Assembly (NCBI GenBank): GCA_947453775.1
Contig: CANGHM010000029.1
Location: forward strand, 1 to 6,828
DNA: 6,828 nt
Reading direction: 5' to 3'
DNA from: Rickettsiales bacterium
GTDB taxonomy: Bacteria; Pseudomonadota; Alphaproteobacteria; Rickettsiales; Rickettsiaceae
A program made the position numbers and the translations under genes. Shown in pieces: positions 5,678-6,828 of the stretch (position 1 is the stretch's first letter; each line of letters begins with the position of its first letter). The notes beneath the pieces were generated by a model. It did not search any database and was not told where the DNA came from. It saw only the letters and a program-made list of their open reading frames with translations.

Positions 5678-6828
5678 ATGGCAAAAAGCAAAAAACAACA
5701 AATAACCCAAATTCAACAATACGCAAAACAGCTGCAAAAATTTCCAGATAACATCTATATACCTTTAATTGATGCTTTATTATTTAGCAGCTTAAGTAAT
5801 CCTCAATTCCTCGAAACAGCATTCCTTTTAACAGAATCCTTGATGGATCCTTCTCGATTAAAAAGTACTTTTGATTTATTACCTAAATTTATCAACATAA
5901 TATTTCATAGCGCAGTAAAGAGAGATGAAGATGTAGCAAGCAATCCAAGGCTACTTGAGTCATATGTAGCAATTTTTATAAAATTTGAAAGATATATCTC
6001 AATAGAACAATTTTTTTATAATCATTTTGCTACTAAAATTCAACGCGTGATAGGCGAGCAAATTTATGGCAAAAAAAAAGTATCGGCCATACTACAAACA
6101 CAAGATGCCAAAAAAGCTGAACTAGAAAAATTAACAGCAAGCCTTGCAGAAGTAGCTAAAAAATTAGCACATACCACACGCAAGTTACACTTAGAGGAAA
6201 CTCTTAAAGAGCAAAGGGAGAAATCAGAAAAATATGATAAAGATACAATACCATTATTGCAAAAAGAAAAGCAAGAAATTATAGATAAACAGGCAAGACT
6301 CACTAAAAGCATAGCAACTCTTTCAAGTGAAATTGAAAAATTTGAACTAGAAGACCTCAAGCAAGATAAAGATTCACTCGCAGAGATTGTACGTTGTGTG
6401 CGCCTAGAGCCCGCAGCAAAAATTTTTCATAAATTTTTGACCACTCAAAAATTGGACGAAAGTAACTGGGTTGAATTTTTTGCACATCAATATAGCATCC
6501 AAATATCTGGTCTTGAATCAAACAGCTCAAGCAAATCAGCAATTCAACTACTAGATACAACAGTTAAGAATCAAAATATCTCACAGATAACGATATTTTT
6601 AGCCAGTATCGCAGACTTCGATACACTCGAAACGCTTTGGACACATGCACAAAAAGATGAAATAATTACAGCACTCAAAAAATGCTTAATCCAATCCAAT
6701 CGATCTAAACATTTATTGGCTAACGATAGAATGGAAGAGTATTACGCAGCAATAAAATACCTTGAAGAAAACAATGAAGCCTGGAAAAAAGACAAGAATA
6801 GCGACCTGTTTTATGCAAAGATTGGCGA
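5678..6828 (+). CDS. large coiled-coil protein of unknown function (partial, runs off the window end)
   Basis: An open frame from the ATG at 5678 to the last base with no stop, giving at least 383 residues; the C-terminus is outside the window. I do not recognise a family. Residues 1-20 are Lys/Gln-rich (MAKSKKQQITQIQQYAKQLQ), and no signal peptide or membrane span is seen. Residues 25-130 look like packed alpha-helices (IPLIDALLFSSL, FIKFERYISIEQFFYNHF). Residues 137-232 form a Lys/Glu-rich heptad-like stretch typical of a long coiled coil (KKAELEKLTASLAEVAKKL, then LTKSIATLSSEIEKFELEDL). Residues 235-383 are again mixed helical (VRLEPAAKIFHKFL, ISQITIFLASIADFDTLETLW). Codon use is like that of the neighbours. 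It has its own promoter and follows a mobile-element remnant, so it may belong to an accessory region. A structural, secreted or host-interaction role is possible, but nothing in the sequence settles it. Confidence 0.85.
   Translation, partial: MAKSKKQQITQIQQYAKQLQKFPDNIYIPLIDALLFSSLSNPQFLETAFLLTESLMDPSRLKSTFDLLPKFINIIFHSAVKRDEDVASNPRLLESYVAIFIKFERYISIEQFFYNHFATKIQRVIGEQIYGKKKVSAILQTQDAKKAELEKLTASLAEVAKKLAHTTRKLHLEETLKEQREKSEKYDKDTIPLLQKEKQEIIDKQARLTKSIATLSSEIEKFELEDLKQDKDSLAEIVRCVRLEPAAKIFHKFLTTQKLDESNWVEFFAHQYSIQISGLESNSSSKSAIQLLDTTVKNQNISQITIFLASIADFDTLETLWTHAQKDEIITALKKCLIQSNRSKHLLANDRMEEYYAAIKYLEENNEAWKKDKNSDLFYAKIG

Noticed and set aside
6064..6560. Two minus-strand ORFs rich in Ser, Leu and Cys
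   Set aside because: They are antisense of the Lys/Glu-rich coiled coil and following helices of the plus-strand gene, which stays open for more than 1.1 kb.

Overview
The window is AT-rich, densely coded bacterial DNA. The 5' part of a 16S rRNA gene (minus strand, 1-517) reads as alphaproteobacterial: it is shorter than the matching E. coli region and carries the usual alphaproteobacterial wording around the 338 and 515-536 regions. Base composition, compact same-frame genes, the near absence of Shine-Dalgarno sequences and a tRNA-Ala lying outside an rRNA operon suggest a reduced, host-associated lineage of the Rickettsiales/Holosporales kind. That placement is inference, made without a database.

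Layout, left to right. The minus-strand block holds the 16S 5' portion with a good sigma70-type promoter (618-646). Behind it are a divergent PRPP synthetase-like gene (732-1574, probably starting further upstream) and an OmpW-like outer membrane beta-barrel gene (1635-2354), both also on the minus strand. A 264-bp divergent spacer (2355-2618) carries a clear promoter for the plus-strand tRNA-Ala(UGC) (2619-2693). A YihY/BrkB-family membrane protein follows 35 nt later (2729-3553).

Next is a tight plus-strand cluster: a 60-residue lipoprotein, rnpA (the protein subunit of RNase P), a DUF167/YggU protein, and a GrpB-GNAT two-domain protein (3609-5331). The gaps run from a 17-nt overlap to 6 nt, and the last three genes lie in the same reading frame, separated only by stop codons. 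The usual rpmH and yidD neighbours of rnpA are absent.

The cluster ends abruptly at a 100-bp element with inverted TATAGTCAATT termini (5332-5431). It begins at the base after the stop codon of the GrpB-GNAT gene, whose acetyltransferase domain looks cut short. The remaining spacer has a perfect AT-rich hairpin and a promoter. From 5678 to the window end a large coiled-coil protein of unknown function runs open for at least 383 codons.

Most of the window is housekeeping (translation, tRNA processing, nucleotide precursor, envelope). I do not see a complete new defence or mobile system. The items most worth following are the 100-bp element with the truncated fusion gene, the lack of any AUG start for the PRPP synthetase, and the unrecognised coiled-coil protein.
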